Shown here piece after piece: positions 20,740-31,963 of a stretch of DNA of 64,000 nucleotides. The stretch is taken from the NCBI GenBank assembly GCA_015698045.1, contig BLAL01000357.1, positions 372,001 to 436,000 on the forward strand. Reading direction: 5' to 3'. The notes under the pieces were generated by a model. That model was not told the DNA's origin. It was given only the letters and a program-made list of their open reading frames with translations, and made no database searches. A program made the translations under genes and the position numbers. This stretch comes from Rhizophagus clarus. Its lineage: Eukaryota > Glomeromycota > Glomeromycetes > Glomerales > Glomeraceae. Position 1 is the stretch's first letter; each line of letters begins with the position of its first letter.

Positions 20740-22803
20740 TCATCCTCTAGTGCATTGCATAGGAACAGTAATTCGTTTCTTTCTCCACAAGATAGTCAGT
20801 GTACCTTCTTCCCAATCCAAATTGGCTTTGACCTTTTTAAGCCAATCATTTCCAAGAATAAAAACTTCATCTGTAGAATCCAATACTTGAATGTTGAGGT
20901 TAATGAGATGAGATTTTACTTCTATAGGAAAATCTTTTACTTCCCCTAAGGATCTAACTTTAGTACCATTGGCAGTTACAATTACTAAGTTGGAAGGCCC
21001 ATTTATAGAATATCCAAGTCGTTTCATGAGCTTTTTGGTGATGATACTAGTGGCAGCACCACTATCAATGACGGCTGAAATAGGTTCTCCATCTACTCTC
21101 AATTGGCATCTGGCAGCAGTAGTAGGAGCATCATTGGCTGAGGAGATAAAATTGGTCTCTCTAGTTCTCTTCACACTTTTGAGCATGGCACTTCTATATT
21201 TTGGAATTTGAAATGAGGCTTGTCCAATAGTTAAGCCACAAGGAAGGTCTTTAATGTATTGGGCAATGTCAAATTCAGTCACATTTTCAATAGGTGCGGG
21301 TCTCATTTTAAATTTTCTTTTGATCTTTTGAGCTTTAATGGTGGATGGAGTAGTTTCTGCTGAAGGGACAACTGGAATGATATATTCCTCTCCTCCTTCA
21401 TCCATTTCATCTCCTGTTCTCACTCTTTTTCTTAGTTGTCTTTCTTTTCCAGATTCTGAACGAGTATTTACATATACTTCATATTCAGCTTCATCCTCCT
21501 CTTCCTCATCATAGGAGTAGTATTCTTCTTCTTCAACATATTCTTCATCCAGGAAATTAACAGGTCTGGTGAAAAGTTTTCTATTATTATTATTATTATT
21601 ATTTCCTGAGTTGTTATTTCTATTACTTCTGCACTCTCTGGAGATATGTCCTACTTTCCCACATTTGAAACAGGTTAGTTTAGTTTTATCTCTAGCCTTT
21701 TCTGTAGTCGCTCTAAAATTTCTGGGCTTGCTATTATTGTTACTATTATTTTGAGCTAGCAATGCTGATGATAAGGTTGCATAATTAAGAGTCAATTGTT
21801 GGAGTTGTTGAGTTAATGCATCTACATCTGGGTCATTCTTGCTAGTGGAAGATCCAGCAACAGGAGTGATTGGTAAAGGAGCATTTTCTTTCACAGCAAC
21901 AGGAACATTTAAAGAAACTGACTTTGTTGGAACATAATTATATCCAGTTTCTACCAATTTTGCACGGGTAATTGCATCATTTAAAGTAGTAGGATTGTTG
22001 GTAGATACTAGGGGAGTTAATAGGGGATTTAATCCATACAAATACATTCGCACTTGCAATGCAGCAGGAACAGGTGGAGAATCAGTAGTTCCATTCACTT
22101 TCCTTAAGACTTTCTTGAATCTTCTAGAGTAATCTTCAACTTTTTCTTCAGCTGTTTGTCTGATAGTCATCAGTTCATAGTACCATTGATTTTTCTTAGT
22201 TTCAGGAGAGAAATATGCTTCAAACTGGTGTACAAAACTGGCATTTTGGTTTGTATTATCATTCCAAACAGTAAGACCATTACCATTAGCTCTGAACCAG
22301 TCATGGGCTGCATCCTTCAAGTATCCTGCAGCTATAGCTATTCTTCTGTTACCTGTTCACTGATTAGTATTAGCAGCTGTTTCAAAACATTCTAACCATT
22401 CATAAGGGTCCTCATCATCTTTTCCATGAAAGTTATCTACTTTGGCTATGGTTAATTCACGAGGAGGTGGAGCATTTCCTAATGCAGTAGTCAACTGTGT
22501 AATATTTTGGCCATTAGCACCAAAAATAGTAGTTAAAACTGCAGTAAGTTGATCTTGATTCATAGTTTCAGGAGGTGCTTCTGGTGGAGGTAGGTTGTGG
22601 TATAAATTATATAACTTGGTGGTTTGATATTCAGTAGGTGCAGAGGAGTATCCTTGGGTTTCTTCACAAAGAGCAGGTATATAATATAATAATTCTAGTA
22701 TAGGAGTGCTAAGGGTGGAAAATAGTATGCTTTTTAGAATTTCAGTAGTAAGGTCAGCAGCAGTATTCAGTTCAGCATATCCGCCGATTTTCGGAATTAA
22801 CAA
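20740..22803 (-). CDS. Gypsy gag - zinc knuckle - protease, two in-frame TGA
   Basis: First in-frame ATG at 22563 (MNQDQLTAVLTTIFG); an open 80-codon stretch lies upstream of it and may be another exon or leader. Capsid region: DDEDPYEWLECFETAA, then a TGA (22359-22357), then GYLKDAAHDWFRANG and the FEAYFSPETKKNQWYYEL block. The zinc knuckle CFKCGKVGHISREC fits CX2CX4HX4C. A long acidic stretch follows, then the protease with VIDSGAATSIITKKLMKRLG. The frame meets a second TGA at 20742-20740 and continues into RT. Gag packages the RNA and the protease processes the polyprotein. Both TGAs may be CGA or TGG changed by a transition. Confidence 0.88.
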
Positions 22804-23486
22804 AATTAGCCTAAATTAAGGAATTTGATGATAATTAGATAAAAATTAAGTTAAATAAGTTTCACAAAAAGGATCACTCTTGTGCTACATGATCATATGA
22901 CACAAATATCGAGAAATTACTTCAACAAAAGTAGCGTTAAAAAATTTTTTTCTTTCGTAAACTCCATATTAAACTCCCCATCAACTTCCCCATCAAACTT
23001 TTCCACCAGTTTTTACATTATGTAAGTTGAGAATTTTGGCAAGTATATTAGTAGTTATTTTACATTAAATATAACTTGGAGCTATTTTTTTATTTTTTTT
23101 TCAATAGTTTATAAAAAAAAATTTATTTAGGCAGCAAAATTATTCAAAAATAATCTTTCAATAAATAAATAATTCTAAGATTAATAACGATGTTTTAGTG
23201 AATTTAAATTATATATTGATTAGTTTATTTAGTTAAAATCTATTTGATATTCGTTATTAATTATTTTTCAATCAATTTTTTTTTCGTTAAATAATTATTC
23301 TGGTGCTTATTCTTACTTTTTTTTTAAATAAACTAATTTTATAATATTTTTATTCCTTTTTTTAGAAATTTTTTCTACTGGTTTCAGGTTAAAGAGGTAA
23401 ATTTTTTTGGAAAAGGTCTTAAAAGTTTTTTTAAGTATTTTTTGGCTTATTTTTTCTTATGTAGGGACGGTTTTGATCGATTTTAA
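22804..23486. other. Gypsy leader, AT-rich, no gene seen
   Basis: Lies between the leader frame and gag on the minus strand. It is AT-rich with A/T runs. A possible 3' splice site (AATTTAG before GCTAATTTTG) adjoins the gag-proximal open frame, so part of it may be an intron. Confidence 0.4.
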
Positions 23487-23789
23487 TCAGTACTGCGCCA
23501 CATAATTGATGATCGGCAAATTCCTCAAATTGGCACATATGGTGATATTTTCTTTTAGTTTGGCAAAGGTAATAACAGTGCAAAGGTTGTAGTTTCTAGC
23601 AGAATGATTATCTTTAATCCAATTCCAAAAGTTAAAGAATCCAGTAGGATGTTGGTTATAAAGTATTTCTCCTGATGGAATATAACAAAAATTACAATAA
23701 GGAGCTCTTTCAAAGGCAGGTCTTCTTCTTTGAAGGTGCTTATTTCTGTGATGTTTTCTTTGGCTCTTTTTAGTACCGTAATATGGCAT
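23487..23789 (-). CDS. Leader ORF of the Gypsy element, unknown
   Basis: 100 codons from ATG 23789. Basic N-terminus (MPYYGTKKSQRKHHRNKHLQ), then a CNFC pair, aromatic-rich GFFNFWNWIKDNHSARNYN and a C-terminal CANLRNLPIINYVAQY. No known domain. It lies between the primer site and gag, where some elements carry a short leader ORF or a first exon. An overlapping frame (23555-23815) looks like a shadow. Coding status is uncertain. Confidence 0.4.
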   Translation of the reverse strand: MPYYGTKKSQRKHHRNKHLQRRRPAFERAPYCNFCYIPSGEILYNQHPTGFFNFWNWIKDNHSARNYNLCTVITFAKLKENITICANLRNLPIINYVAQY

Positions 23790-23871
23790 TCAATTGGGTG
23801 CAAGTACGTCTGCAATTGTTTTTCTTCTCAAGTACGTCTGAGAGATCCAGTATAGACAGTTCGTCGCTATA

Positions 23872-23888
23872 CCTGGCAGGAATCACCA
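23872..23888 (-). other. Primer-binding site of the Gypsy element
   Basis: Two bases inside the 5' LTR, the minus strand reads TGGTGATTCCTGCCAGG. TGG is the complement of a tRNA CCA end. Which tRNA primes it was not identified. Confidence 0.65.
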
Positions 23889-23890
23889 AT

Positions 23891-24336
23891 TGTTACTCTG
23901 GTCAGTTCGTCGATCAGGTAACTATGACTTGAAGACAGGGATGCAATAGATATGTCTCAAGTCCAATCAACAAGACACACTATTCACAAAGGGACAGTTC
24001 GTTTATAAGGTAAAAAGAGTTTATTTATTAATTATATGAACTTGTTATTATAACTTTGTTATTACACTCTCTGATGTTTTTCAACTAAAAAGAAATTTCA
24101 GGATATTTATACAAAATAAAATATATTTAAAAATATAACAAATAAATCTAATATATCAAATAAAACTAATAAATCAAATAAATAAAATAAATCAATTAAA
24201 TCAAATAAATCAGATAAATCAAATAAAACTGATATATCAAATAAATCAGAAATATCAAAAATAACAGGCTATGATGGCTTTGGCTTAGGCGGCTCTATAT
24301 ACTTTGCCACAATGTCACGTGATTACTACGCCAACA
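23891..24336 (-). repeat. 5' LTR of the Gypsy element
   Basis: 446 bp, the same ends as the copy at 9331-9776 and about 98% identical (seven transitions, no indel). It should hold the promoter and start site of the element transcript, which would run leftward. Confidence 0.95.
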
Positions 24337-24340
24337 ACGT

Positions 24341-24511
24341 ATTCCACTTGATATCATAGAAAATGAAGAAGCTGCTCATAGTGAGGAGGTGAAAAATTCA
24401 AATATCCTCATCACGGACAAGAAATTGGGACAGATTGCTGCGGAGTTATGGACTAATAAAAATATCATGGTGCACGAATTGATAAGAAAAAATGTTTTGT
24501 TTAACATGTAA
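24341..24511 (+). pseudogene. Right part of the host reading frame split by the Gypsy element
   Basis: 56 open codons beginning IPLDIIENEEAAHSEEV and ending with a TAA. The segment DKKLGQIAAELWTNKNIMVH weakly resembles the second half of an HMG box (I.K.....W.N....V...), a family that is expanded in Rhizophagus as MATA-HMG proteins; this is a tentative resemblance only. Joined with 9254-9330 it reads without a break across the insertion point. Confidence 0.4.
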
Positions 24512-24935
24512 CCCCACTTTTTAAATGCGTTCACTATATAACCTTTTTTAATAGTTACTATACAATTTTTTAAAATGCGATTTTGGTTATTTATTTATTA
24601 GACTAATATTTATCAACTGATTTATAATACAATTCTAAATATAAAATTAGCTAAAAAGTAATTTAATAAATCCCATAAGGAATTCTGCAATTTCTAAATA
24701 TTTTCTTTTATACAATCGTCAATTGGATAATAATTATTTAAACTCTATTGTCGTAATCCATTATTGAAATCCATACGAACCAGCATGTTAAAATCAATAA
24801 TATTTACTAGAGTTGCAAACTTATGCTCCGCTCAAGGTTGTAACTAGTTACAACATTTGACTTAACTAGTTACATCACAGTTACGTCAATTAAGTTTGCA
24901 ACTCTAATATTTACAATAATTAAAGTGTTTATAAG
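24512..24935. other. Intergenic, no gene seen
   Basis: AT-rich. A short dispersed inverted pair around AACTAGTTAC at about 24839-24875 is the only structure noted. Confidence 0.4.
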
Positions 24936-25799
24936 TTAGTCAAAATACAATAATATACAAGATGCAGTAATGGATAGTATATTACCTTGAATGAAAATTA
25001 ATTTTGGTGAAAAATTACCGGATGATAAAGAATTTTTTATACAATCTTCAATGTTTAAGTCAGGAAACATTCCTTCAATTACAACCATATTTTCAGAAAC
25101 GTGAATAGTAAATTCGGATTTGTCCTCAATTCCCGGTGTTGCGATTACAACTATAAATATGTTTCTTATAATAAGAAAATTAGTAAATTTTTGTATCATA
25201 CAAATAAATATATAAGTATATTATAACCATAAATGATTAATATGTCACCTACTTTTTTTCAAATATAGTGTGGGGAATCTGATAAATTGGATTATCATCA
25301 ATTTTATCATATAATGCTGAGTTTTCACCGGAAACACTATTATCCTGTTAATAAATTAGAAATTAAATATATTAAACATTCATTTTAATTAGTATATTAC
25401 AATTTACTACTTGCCCTTCCGTATGAAACACGGTTACCAGTATTAAAATAATAAGACTCAATTCTGTTGTCTTTAAAATCAAAATTACATTCTTTCATCC
25501 TATGAAAAAAATGTTCTCCCTTCATTTTGGGTTGAAAAATGAACGTATCCGTTTCTATCAACAATGTGCTATACGGTAATAGACAAAATACTAAATTTAC
25601 AAGTAAATAAACAGAATAATATACATTTAATGTACATACTTCCCACTCCATTTTTTTACTATATGTTCGAAATTTATTGGAGAAATACCCCGTAGCCATT
25701 TGTCGATGGCTAAGTAGCTTATTCCACATAAGTCACCTTCAAATTGAACCGTTTTCTCTGGCTTGCCGCAACACGGGCGAAGTGTGTAACTAGGTAAAT
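24936..25799 (-). CDS. Multi-exon gene with small-heat-shock-like segment (partial model)
   Basis: Likely exons on the minus strand: 25799-25640, 25568-25411, 25344-25253 and 25164-24986 (or reading on to a stop at 24936), with introns of about 66-88 bases and GT-AG ends. Exon 1 shows LPSYTLRPCCGKPEKTVQ and ISYLAIDKWLRGISPINF. Exon 4 shows IATPGIEDKSEFTIHVSENM and VVIEGMFPDL, which resembles the A.PG....D..I.v.....v.I.G pattern of Hsp20/alpha-crystallin domains. The frame across the exon 2-3 join does not fit with simple splicing, so one boundary is wrong or there is a frameshift. No 5' exon with an ATG was identified. The Hsp20 link is by motif only. Confidence 0.45.
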
Positions 25800-25869
25800 C
25801 TAAAAAAAAGAATTTGTTACCTATTTGTCTTCAATTATAAGTCCTGATGTTCTATTCTATTAAAGAGGA

Positions 25870-26193
25870 ATTGAACTCCCGCGAAGGGAGAGCTACAAAA
25901 AAAATAAAATAAAATGCACTTCCACGAAAGGAGGGTTAAAATAAAAAAAAAATGCACTCCCACGAAGGGAGGGTCGTTGCACTTCCACGAAAGGAGGGTT
26001 AAAGTAAAAAAAAAATGCACTCCCACGAAGGGAGGGTCATTGCACTCCCACGAAAGGAGGGTTAAAGTAAAAAAAATGCACTCCCACGAAGGAAGGGTCG
26101 TTGCACTCCCACGAAAGGAGGGTTAAAGTAAAAAAAAAATGCATCACACGAAAGAAGAGTTAAAGTAAAAAAAAATGCACTCTCACAAAGGGA
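25870..26193. repeat. Hairpin minisatellite, about 60-bp unit
   Basis: Repeated CTCCCACGAAGGGAG or CTTCCACGAAAGGAG half-units, each able to fold (CTCCC/GGGAG), separated alternately by GGGTCGTTGCA and GTTAAAGTAAAAAAAAATGCA. About nine half-units are visible. Open frames on both strands here are products of the repeat and not genes. Confidence 0.9.
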
Positions 26194-28890
26194 GTTACAA
26201 AAAAATCACTCAAAAAAATCAAAATGCAAAATAATACCTTTGTCATAATCCATAATAATAAAATTTACAATCGCAAACGTTTAAAAGGAGAACAAAAAAA
26301 TTTAAAAAAATATTTTGAAAAAAACTAGTATATATATACATTTTTAAAATGACAAAAAAGCTTATTCCCACGAAATTGAAACTCAGTTGTAAGTAACTTA
26401 GAATAATCAACTATTGTGATGTGTCAATGATCAGTAGTAGTCTTACAATAGTTGCTAGTTGCATATTTGTCGCGTTTGTTGGGACGCGTTTAATTAGTTA
26501 GATATAAATCAGTTCACGTTAGACGAAATTATTGATTTTAATAAGAGTTTGTAAATATCTATAATAGAGAAAATTTATTTCTCTTTCTCACCTCTATCAC
26601 ATGTAAATGATCTTTAATCAGTTATTTGTTTCTTTTTTTTTTTGTTTCGCGTCAAAGGTGGTTGTTTCTCTTTTTGTTGCTAAATTTTTTTTAACATTAT
26701 TTTATTCTTTTTTTCCCTTTATTTTTTTGTAGGTTTCGGCTTTTCTTTTTCTTTTTAGATTTTCGGCTGCTCCTGGATTTCTCTTTTTTTTAGGTTTGCC
26801 GAATCTCTTGAAATGGTCGGCATAATTTTTTTTGTTGTATCCTCTTGTCACATTTAATTCTTTGGTTAAATATCAAAATATTAATTTAATATTAATCTTA
26901 ATTGAAAATATTAAACAAAATCTAAATTATTTTTCTTTAGGTTTCCATAATGTTGAACTTAGCTCAATTATATTTCAAAATTATGGTAAGTTCTTTCTAA
27001 TAAATTAGAATGTCTTTTCTTAAATCTTAATACTAATATAAAAGATTTTAAAGTAGTATTTTAGAAAATTTACAAAATATTTTTATTAAAAAAAGTGTCA
27101 ATTTATAAAAAATCAAATAAGAGAAGTTAGTGAAGAAATTTTCTACTATATTATAATGAAAAAGAAAAAAGTCAATTATTTGACTATTTTAGGAATCTTT
27201 AATATAGACTGAAGGATAAAGTAGAGGAATTTAATTTATATGATATTCAAGTTCTAAATTATTATGATTTAGTTTTTATATTTATTATTTTATAAAAAAT
27301 GATTATTTTTTTGTAAAGATAATTAATTATTTTTATTTGTATTATAAGATGAATTTAAACTATAAACAAATGATCTTTAATTTTTAGGCTTTACCTACTA
27401 TAATACTATGCTTTTTTAATAAATACTGTATTTTTTAATTATTTTTTAATCATCAATTACAATGAAGATTACCATTCATTGTGGAATATAATATTACGGT
27501 TCAAACTGAATTTTGTATGTGAATATGTAAAGAAGAATATAATACCGCGGCGCGATCAAAATTTCTAAGATCTGAGTACTATTGTACATGGCTATGCATA
27601 TAGCACTGCAAAAGGCTACGACACACCACAATAAACCGTGATTTTATGCGTAGTACTATTGGATAAAACTGCGTAGTTCTACAATGTATCTAAAAATTTA
27701 CTTGATGACTTATTTAATTTAATTTAATTTTTGCTTTAATAGTTAGCCTATTATATAAAGAAAAAACATATACAGTACACATATATATATATTATGCCAA
27801 ATTAAATTGTAATATTATAAGGTAAGACTTTACAACAACTAACGTGCACTCTTATGGATCTGTTTAGGAAACCAAAACTTCAACATATTCAACATAGGAA
27901 ATCCTCAGTTTCCATACTCACCAGTGGATCATTATACCAGGCAGATTAAAGAGTTAGTTATCCATTAGGATTGAACTGTGGTTTAATTCAAAACCACTCG
28001 TGTTAATAAATTATGCATATACAACATAGATTACGTATAAATATTTAAGATTTGTGATACCTGATAAACTTTGTTATTTATTTTATAATATTTCAGTTTT
28101 ACTTATTTATTTTTTTCATCTTATAATCTTTTACTTCTGTTATCAAATTTTCATATGCATTTCATGGATTAATCTTGACTGTTCATTTGTTTATCATTGA
28201 GGGATAATAAAATGAAAACGGAAAGTGCCAAAAAGCTAAAAATTATGTGTTGTATATTTAGAAAAATGCCTTCTTTAGAACCAATTTTAAAAAATTACAA
28301 GTTGGAACTCAATAGAAGCTGTGAATAAAAACTGTTATTTTGAGAAATTTGACGACTGAACATTAAAACATTAACATTAACACAAGCTTTTAAAACTCAA
28401 CAGGTCCCATTCTCATTATTATTTTAATATCCAATCATCAATCATATTTTGGTAGTATATCATAATACCATTGCCTTGACTGCCAAGCATTACTAATTCA
28501 TTTTCTTCACTTGAGTTTACTTTCAAATAAGTTCTCGTCTTCCATATCATGGCAAGATATTTTAGTGTGAAAAATATATATTAATTGAACGCGGTTTATG
28601 ACTGACTGCCTCAATTAATAGTTTTTATATTTGACTTAGCGTTAATTTAGCAATGATAATAATCATCATAGTATAATTAACTTATTTAAGGAAATTAGAT
28701 TTCTTCTTTGGAGAAATTCCGGAGGGATTGACATGTAAAATTCACGATTAATCAACAAAAAAAATGGTTGAATCTAAAAAACATAATATAGACCTTAAAA
28801 CATAAATGTCAGACGCATCTTCAATGCATAACGTCAAAGTTTGAAATTTAACAAATTTACTATAATAAGCTGTTATGTTTGATTCGTCAT
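26194..28890. other. Intergenic, no gene seen
   Basis: 2.7 kb of AT-rich sequence with T-runs (26.6-26.8 kb). A GC-rich word, ATACCGCGGC, at about 27542 also occurs at about 5452. No open frame, RNA gene or defined mobile element recognised. Confidence 0.45.
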
Positions 28891-28957
28891 GTGAAACGTT
28901 GTTTGATCATCATTATGGTTGCACAGAACCATTTATTTTTTCGGAGTTTGGCTCCGG
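28891..28957 (+). promoter_or_regulatory. Conserved F-box upstream element
   Basis: GTGAAACGTT, then GATCATCATTATGGTTGCAC, AGAACCATTTATTTTTT and the hairpin CGGAGTTTGGCTCCG. The same order occurs upstream of other F-box genes in the window. It ends about 210 bases before the ATG at 29167. A regulatory role is inferred from conservation. Confidence 0.6.
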
Positions 28958-29032
28958 CTTATTAATAGTTTCCGTTCCTTTTTCTTTCTTTCCTTTTTCC
29001 TTTTCCATTTTTTCCTTTTCCATTTTTTCCTC

Positions 29033-29034
29033 TT

Positions 29035-29093
<59 letters not shown>
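29033..29093. repeat. Long T-run then A-run before the F-box gene
   Basis: About 20 T followed by about 38 A. A T(n)A(n) tract sits at the same place, between the upstream element and the ATG, in four family members. Confidence 0.75.
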
Positions 29094-29095
<2 letters not shown>

Positions 29096-29166
29096 CAACA
29101 TTGTTTATAATTCTTTTTAAAGCTAACTTCTTAAAAATATATTTAAATTATAAAGAATTATTCTAG

Positions 29167-30654
29167 ATGTTAAAACTCAATAAGGATATTTTTTTCTTAA
29201 TATTTAAAGAATTACAAGATGATTCGAAATCCCTCTTTTCGTGTCTAATGGTCAATAGGCTTTGGTGTGAAATTGTGATTCCAATTTTATGGAGAAATCC
29301 TTGGTGCTATGATATTGATTATAGTAATAAAAATTATTTATTTCTAATCATTACTTCTTATTTACCTGATAATATTAAAGGATTCTTATTGAGACAAGGG
29401 ATACAACTGCCGTACATTACATATCGGCCACTTTTTGATTATTTATCTTTCTGCAGAAGTATTAATGTGAATACTATAAACATTATAACTTCTATTGAGT
29501 CTTCTTTAGCTTATAATCAATTTCTCTTACAACAAGAATTTTATAGTCTCTTTATGAGAAAATTTTCAGAGCTAAAATATTTAGATATAAAATCCATTAA
29601 GCATCAAATATTTTATTATCCAGAAGCTAGGCTTCGTTTTGAATCGCTTTGCGAATTAAAATGCGACACATCGATAGATTTTTCATACTTTTATGGATTG
29701 GCCGGTCTATGTCAATTTATACAGAGACTCATCATTAATAATCATGTAAACTCAAATAATTATCATGGGATCGCTAAATTAATTGAAGTTCAGAAAAATT
29801 TAAAGTACTTTAAATGGAAAGATGATCATGATTTAGTAGATTTATTTTATGATCCTGGACCAGATTCCTATAAAGAGATTCTTCTTGCATTAGAGAAAAA
29901 TGAAAATACTATCACTCATTTAAATATTTACTTTATGTTTATTAATAATCCTACATTGCCAAAGGCACTCCGAAAATTTCATAACCTAAAAACATTGATA
30001 ACTAGTTTTGCTAATTTTAGTGAAGAACAACTAAAAATGTGTGTATATAGGAATCTTGAAATATTTAGAACAGATCAATACGAATTAAAAGCAGCTTCTA
30101 TTATAATTGAAAATAGTGGAGGGTATATAAACAAAATTTTATTAAAACCTTATGAATTTGATGATTATATAGACAACTTCATTGAAGATTCTCTTGTTTT
30201 AATACGTAGTATTCGTAAAAATTGTCCTTTAATTGAATATTTGACTCTTATATTTTCACCATCAAAGGATCATCTCAATGAACTCGAAAAATTACTAAAT
30301 ATTTGTCAAAGTTTAAAGTCGTTATTATTAGTTGCATTTGATTATACTGATTATTCAAATTATAATGAAAAAATTTTAGAAAATGGGGAAAATATATTAA
30401 AAATATTAACTAATTCAACATCACCTAACATAAAAGAAATTAGATTTTGTGGCGATTTTGAATTCTCTTTGGAAATATTGGAAGAATTCTTAAAAAATTG
30501 GAAAGGTCGTTCACTTTCCATAATTACATCTAATTATATTTACAAAGATGATGATTATAACGAACTGATCAACAAATATAAAAATATTGGAGTAATCAGA
30601 GATTTTATATGTGAATCTTATATAAATATAACAAATATGAACTTTGAGGAATGA
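29167..30654 (+). CDS. F-box-like protein 1
   Basis: 495 residues without introns. Residues 1-45 are an F-box (MLKLNKDIFFLIFKELQDDS, SCLMVNRLWCEIVIPILWRN), the module that binds Skp1 in SCF ubiquitin ligases. The rest is a repeat region with leucine-rich-repeat character (LRFESLCELKCD, NLKYFKWKDD, NLKTLITSFANFSEEQLKMC, LIEYLTLIFSPS, NIKEIRFCGDFEFSLEILEEF), likely the substrate-binding part. The start is set by the conserved KLNKDI motif; the family's usual S at position 2 is L here. Related to the genes at 31964, 43579, 49112 and 60971. It is preceded by the shared upstream element and followed by an F-box relic. Confidence 0.92.
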   Translation: MLKLNKDIFFLIFKELQDDSKSLFSCLMVNRLWCEIVIPILWRNPWCYDIDYSNKNYLFLIITSYLPDNIKGFLLRQGIQLPYITYRPLFDYLSFCRSINVNTINIITSIESSLAYNQFLLQQEFYSLFMRKFSELKYLDIKSIKHQIFYYPEARLRFESLCELKCDTSIDFSYFYGLAGLCQFIQRLIINNHVNSNNYHGIAKLIEVQKNLKYFKWKDDHDLVDLFYDPGPDSYKEILLALEKNENTITHLNIYFMFINNPTLPKALRKFHNLKTLITSFANFSEEQLKMCVYRNLEIFRTDQYELKAASIIIENSGGYINKILLKPYEFDDYIDNFIEDSLVLIRSIRKNCPLIEYLTLIFSPSKDHLNELEKLLNICQSLKSLLLVAFDYTDYSNYNEKILENGENILKILTNSTSPNIKEIRFCGDFEFSLEILEEFLKNWKGRSLSIITSNYIYKDDDYNELINKYKNIGVIRDFICESYINITNMNFEE

Positions 30655-31019
30655 ATACTACTGAGTACGTTACTATAGTGTTAGTTTTTTGAATATAATA
30701 CAATATAGTAATTATATATCTCATAAATAAAAATGATTATCCAGAGGTTTGTTATGTAATTGGAACTTATTTAGTTTTCACATGTGCATCTTATTAATAA
30801 ATAATGTTGATAATGATGTAATATGTTATTCATACATACTATTGTAAAAAAATTTTGCAAATTGTAGTTTAAAATCATAATGTTAGTAAATTTTGAATAA
30901 ACCGTCAATGATTTGAATGATTTGAGAAAACAATTAAAAAACTTTGGAAAAATTTTCCTATATTATTGAACGAGTTTCATTTTTATAATAAATAAACGTC
31001 AGATCTTTTTTTTTTTTCT

Positions 31020-31620
31020 TAGAACCATTCTTCATTTAGATCACTTTGCATTTCAGTCTGTTGATTGAACTATACATTTATGGATTAGAACGTATCAGAT
31101 AACATAAATCGGAAATAAAATCAACCATACCAGTTGAATTTCGGAAGAATCTAAGTACTATAAATGGCAAGATGAATTCGAAGACAATTATATTTCAGGA
31201 AATTCTTAATAAAGAAATCCTTCTTGTACTAGCAAAAAGGCAATCGTCTACAAAAAACATTTCAAGAATTTATAATTAAAAATTATTAATTGACTTTTGA
31301 TCTAGAATTGATTAATCATGTTAATCTATAATGACTTTAGACTTTTAAGCAGATTATAGTTCATTAAATATAGTTTTTAATATGATTGGAAATAGCGGGG
31401 ACCATCAAAAGTATAATATAATGGATAAAAAAATTACTAAAATATATTAATTAAAATCAGTCATATTTAACTGTTAAAATATTAATTATGTCGGCACCAA
31501 TAATTTGAGAAATTAGATTTCTTGAAGAAATTCATGCTTTATTCAGAGATGACAACCGTGATTATAAAAAATTAATGGAGAAAATATTTTATATTTGAAC
31601 CACAAATATATACAGTATTG
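31020..31620 (+). pseudogene. F-box relic downstream of gene 1
   Basis: Fragments match the middle and 3' part of the intact genes: a TTTATGGATTAG.ACGT block (~31078), then GTTGAATTTCGGAAGAATCTAAGTAC.. TGGCAAGATG (counterpart of VEVQKNLKYFEWKD), GAAATCCTTCTTGTACTAGC (KEILLAL) and TTTGAGAAATTAGATTTCTT (REIRF). Many stops and deletions. Confidence 0.7.
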
Positions 31621-31736
31621 ACTTTAAACACCAGATATACCTTCACTAAGGTCGTTGCTTTATTAAAAATTAATATTACAAGTATTTAATAATAACCTTA
31701 CCATTTTACGTAGTCTGGCGTAATCTACGCGAAACT

Positions 31737-31805
31737 GTGAAACATTACTTGAACATCATTATGGTCGCACAGAAAAATTTAATTTGTTCGGAGTTTATTT
31801 CCGGA
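31737..31805 (+). promoter_or_regulatory. Conserved F-box upstream element
   Basis: GTGAAACATT, GAACATCATTATGGTCGCAC, AGAAAAATTTAATTTGTT and CGGAGTTTATTTCCG in the same order as at 28891. It ends about 160 bases before ATG 31964. A T-run and a longer A-run (31809-31881) follow. Confidence 0.65.
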
Positions 31806-31963
31806 CATTTTTTTTTTTACTAATAATAGTCATCATTTTTTTATTTCACAAAAAAAAAAAAAAAAAAGAAAAAAAAAAATTCAAAATTTGTAAAAATTAT
31901 ATTTAAGAAATATTTTAATTACAGAATCCTTTCTAAACATTCTGTTGTTTTTTTGAATAAAGA

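Larger units (their letters stand above)
9331..24336 (-). mobile_element. Ty3/Gypsy LTR retrotransposon with nested insertion
   Basis: Two 446-bp LTRs with TG...CA ends bracket a minus-strand element: 5' LTR 24336-23891, tRNA-primer-like site, leader frame, gag-protease, RT-RNase H, integrase, a small overlapping ORF3, an antisense coiled-coil gene, polypurine tract, 3' LTR 9776-9331. The domain order PR-RT-RH-IN is that of Ty3/Gypsy. The total span is 15,006 bp, of which 5,628 is a younger DNA element (10626-16253). The LTRs differ at 7 positions, all transitions. The flanking 4-mers are ACAT and ACGT, a target duplication with one mismatch. In-frame TGA stops in gag, pol and ORF3 indicate that this copy cannot move on its own. 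Confidence 0.93.

Noticed and set aside
10311-22359. TGA read as an amino acid (recoding or selenocysteine)
   Set aside because: The intact F-box and kinase genes do not use internal TGA, and only transposon-borne frames carry it. Mutation is the simpler cause.
25835-26126. Two overlapping frames on opposite strands
   Set aside because: Both arise from the hairpin minisatellite.
28875-29120. Frames on both strands across the T/A tract
   Set aside because: Homopolymer-driven; no protein features.
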